Both the position numbers and the translations under genes were made by a program. 53,216 nucleotides of DNA. Origin: Salinivirgaceae bacterium. Its GTDB lineage: Bacteria > Bacteroidota > Bacteroidia > Bacteroidales > SZUA-534. Positions 52,885-53,216 of this stretch are shown piece by piece; the first letter of the stretch is position 1, and each line of letters starts with the position of its first letter. The stretch spans positions 1-53,216 of the forward strand of contig JAEINW010000010.1 of the NCBI GenBank assembly GCA_016342715.1, given 5' to 3'. The notes below the pieces were generated by a model. The model was given only the letters and a program-made list of their open reading frames with translations, did no database searches and was not told the DNA's origin.

Positions 52885-53158
52885 GCTAACAATTGTCCAA
52901 TAAAGTCTAAGGTTGAAACACTATGTGCCATATACGCAAATCCTGAACATGTTCATTTTCCTTATTTCCAGGTCGCCCGAAATTTCAGAACAAAGCATAG
53001 CAACTATTGTAGCAAAGAGTAGTGAAAAATTTATAAATGAAAATAAATTGGTGGAGCAAGGAAAGTTCATGTGGCAAAAGTCGACTTCTGCTTTTTCCGT
53101 TTCAAAAACTGATGTTGATAGAATATGTAAATATATTTTAGGATCATTTCAACATTAG
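52885..53158 (+). pseudogene. Decayed IS200-like/REP-associated tyrosine transposase (Y1_Tnp)
   Basis: A fragment of a HUH transposase broken by at least one frameshift. In one frame, residues A-N-P-E-H-V-H-F (52936-52959) form the HUH metal motif (His-Val-His). In another frame, 'LISRSPEISEQSIATIVA', 'FINENKL', 'GKFMWQKSTSAFSVSK' and 'VDRICKYILGSFQH' run on from 52961 to the TAG at 53156. The latter match recalled IS200/RAYT C-terminal phrases, including the catalytic Tyr in 'KYIL'. The shift is one base between 52959 and 52961. The protein is also short at its N-terminus, and it stops at the motif that normally continues. The gene is dead. Confidence 0.75.
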
Positions 53159-53216
53159 GGTTGTTACGCATAAATCTTTGCTACTCTATACATGAAAAAG
53201 CTAGTATCATTTACCC

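Overview
The window is a low-GC stretch of chromosome from a member of the Bacteroidota, most likely class Bacteroidia. The evidence is the recurrent TANNTTTG promoter box (with TTG or TTTG 19 bases upstream at rpsO, pnp, ffs and gapA), the lack of obvious Shine-Dalgarno leaders, a type IX secretion C-terminal sorting domain, lipoproteins with short lipoboxes, and typical Bacteroidota families (CCC-motif/DUF4190 and DUF2752 membrane proteins, DUF4199, LuxC-like acyl-CoA reductase, the long KamA-type radical SAM protein). I cannot name the genus from sequence alone.

Layout. 1-3.1 kb (minus): an outer-membrane barrel protein and a prolyl oligopeptidase lipoprotein. 3.3-10.6 kb (plus): rpsO and pnp, an M16 zinc protease lipoprotein, then a tight trio of acylphosphatase, methyltransferase and a small YkoF/thiamine-binding-like protein. 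10.6-17.3 kb: an ABC-F ATPase (minus), diverging from a patatin/outer-membrane-barrel protein and an SLC12-like transporter (plus). 17.8-27.4 kb (minus): a KamA-type radical SAM enzyme and the cell-elongation operon purH-mreB-mreC-mreD-mrdA-rodA. 27.5-37.3 kb (minus): a Crp/Fnr regulator, a 23S rRNA uracil methyltransferase, gapA, a T9SS-secreted BNR/propeller protein, an unknown outer-membrane protein with an unlisted 41-residue lipoprotein gene upstream, and an O-antigen-ligase/TPR protein. 37.4-47.0 kb (plus): nitroreductase, Omp85-type barrel, HAMP-GAF sensor without output domain, DUF2752 and DUF4190 membrane proteins, LuxC-like reductase, pRiA4b ORF-3-like protein, miaA, a GT4 glycosyltransferase and gmhA. 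47.2-48.7 kb (minus): a GT2 glycosyltransferase and a DUF4199 protein. 48.9 kb to the end (plus): the SRP RNA gene ffs, a YgjP-type metalloprotease, pepT, a transaldolase-type aldolase, a YrdC/Sua5-family gene, and a decayed IS200-like/REP-associated transposase.

How it fits together. Most of the window is housekeeping: envelope growth (mre/mrd/rod), envelope polysaccharide (gmhA, GT4, GT2, Wzy_C-type ligase), outer-membrane proteins (two Omp85-like barrels and two other barrel candidates), translation and RNA turnover (rpsO, pnp, miaA, YrdC family, ffs, rRNA methylation) and central metabolism (gapA, the aldolase, purH). No prophage, CRISPR array, tRNA, rRNA or complete mobile element was found.

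The parts least explained by known annotation are regulatory or repetitive. They are a stem in the pnp leader, a promoter box running directly into a terminator ahead of the LuxC-like gene, a terminator U-tract that abuts a start codon, a nested palindromic element that shares sequence between two convergent intergenic regions, and REP-like hairpins beside the transposase remnant. I do not see a convincing new multi-gene system.
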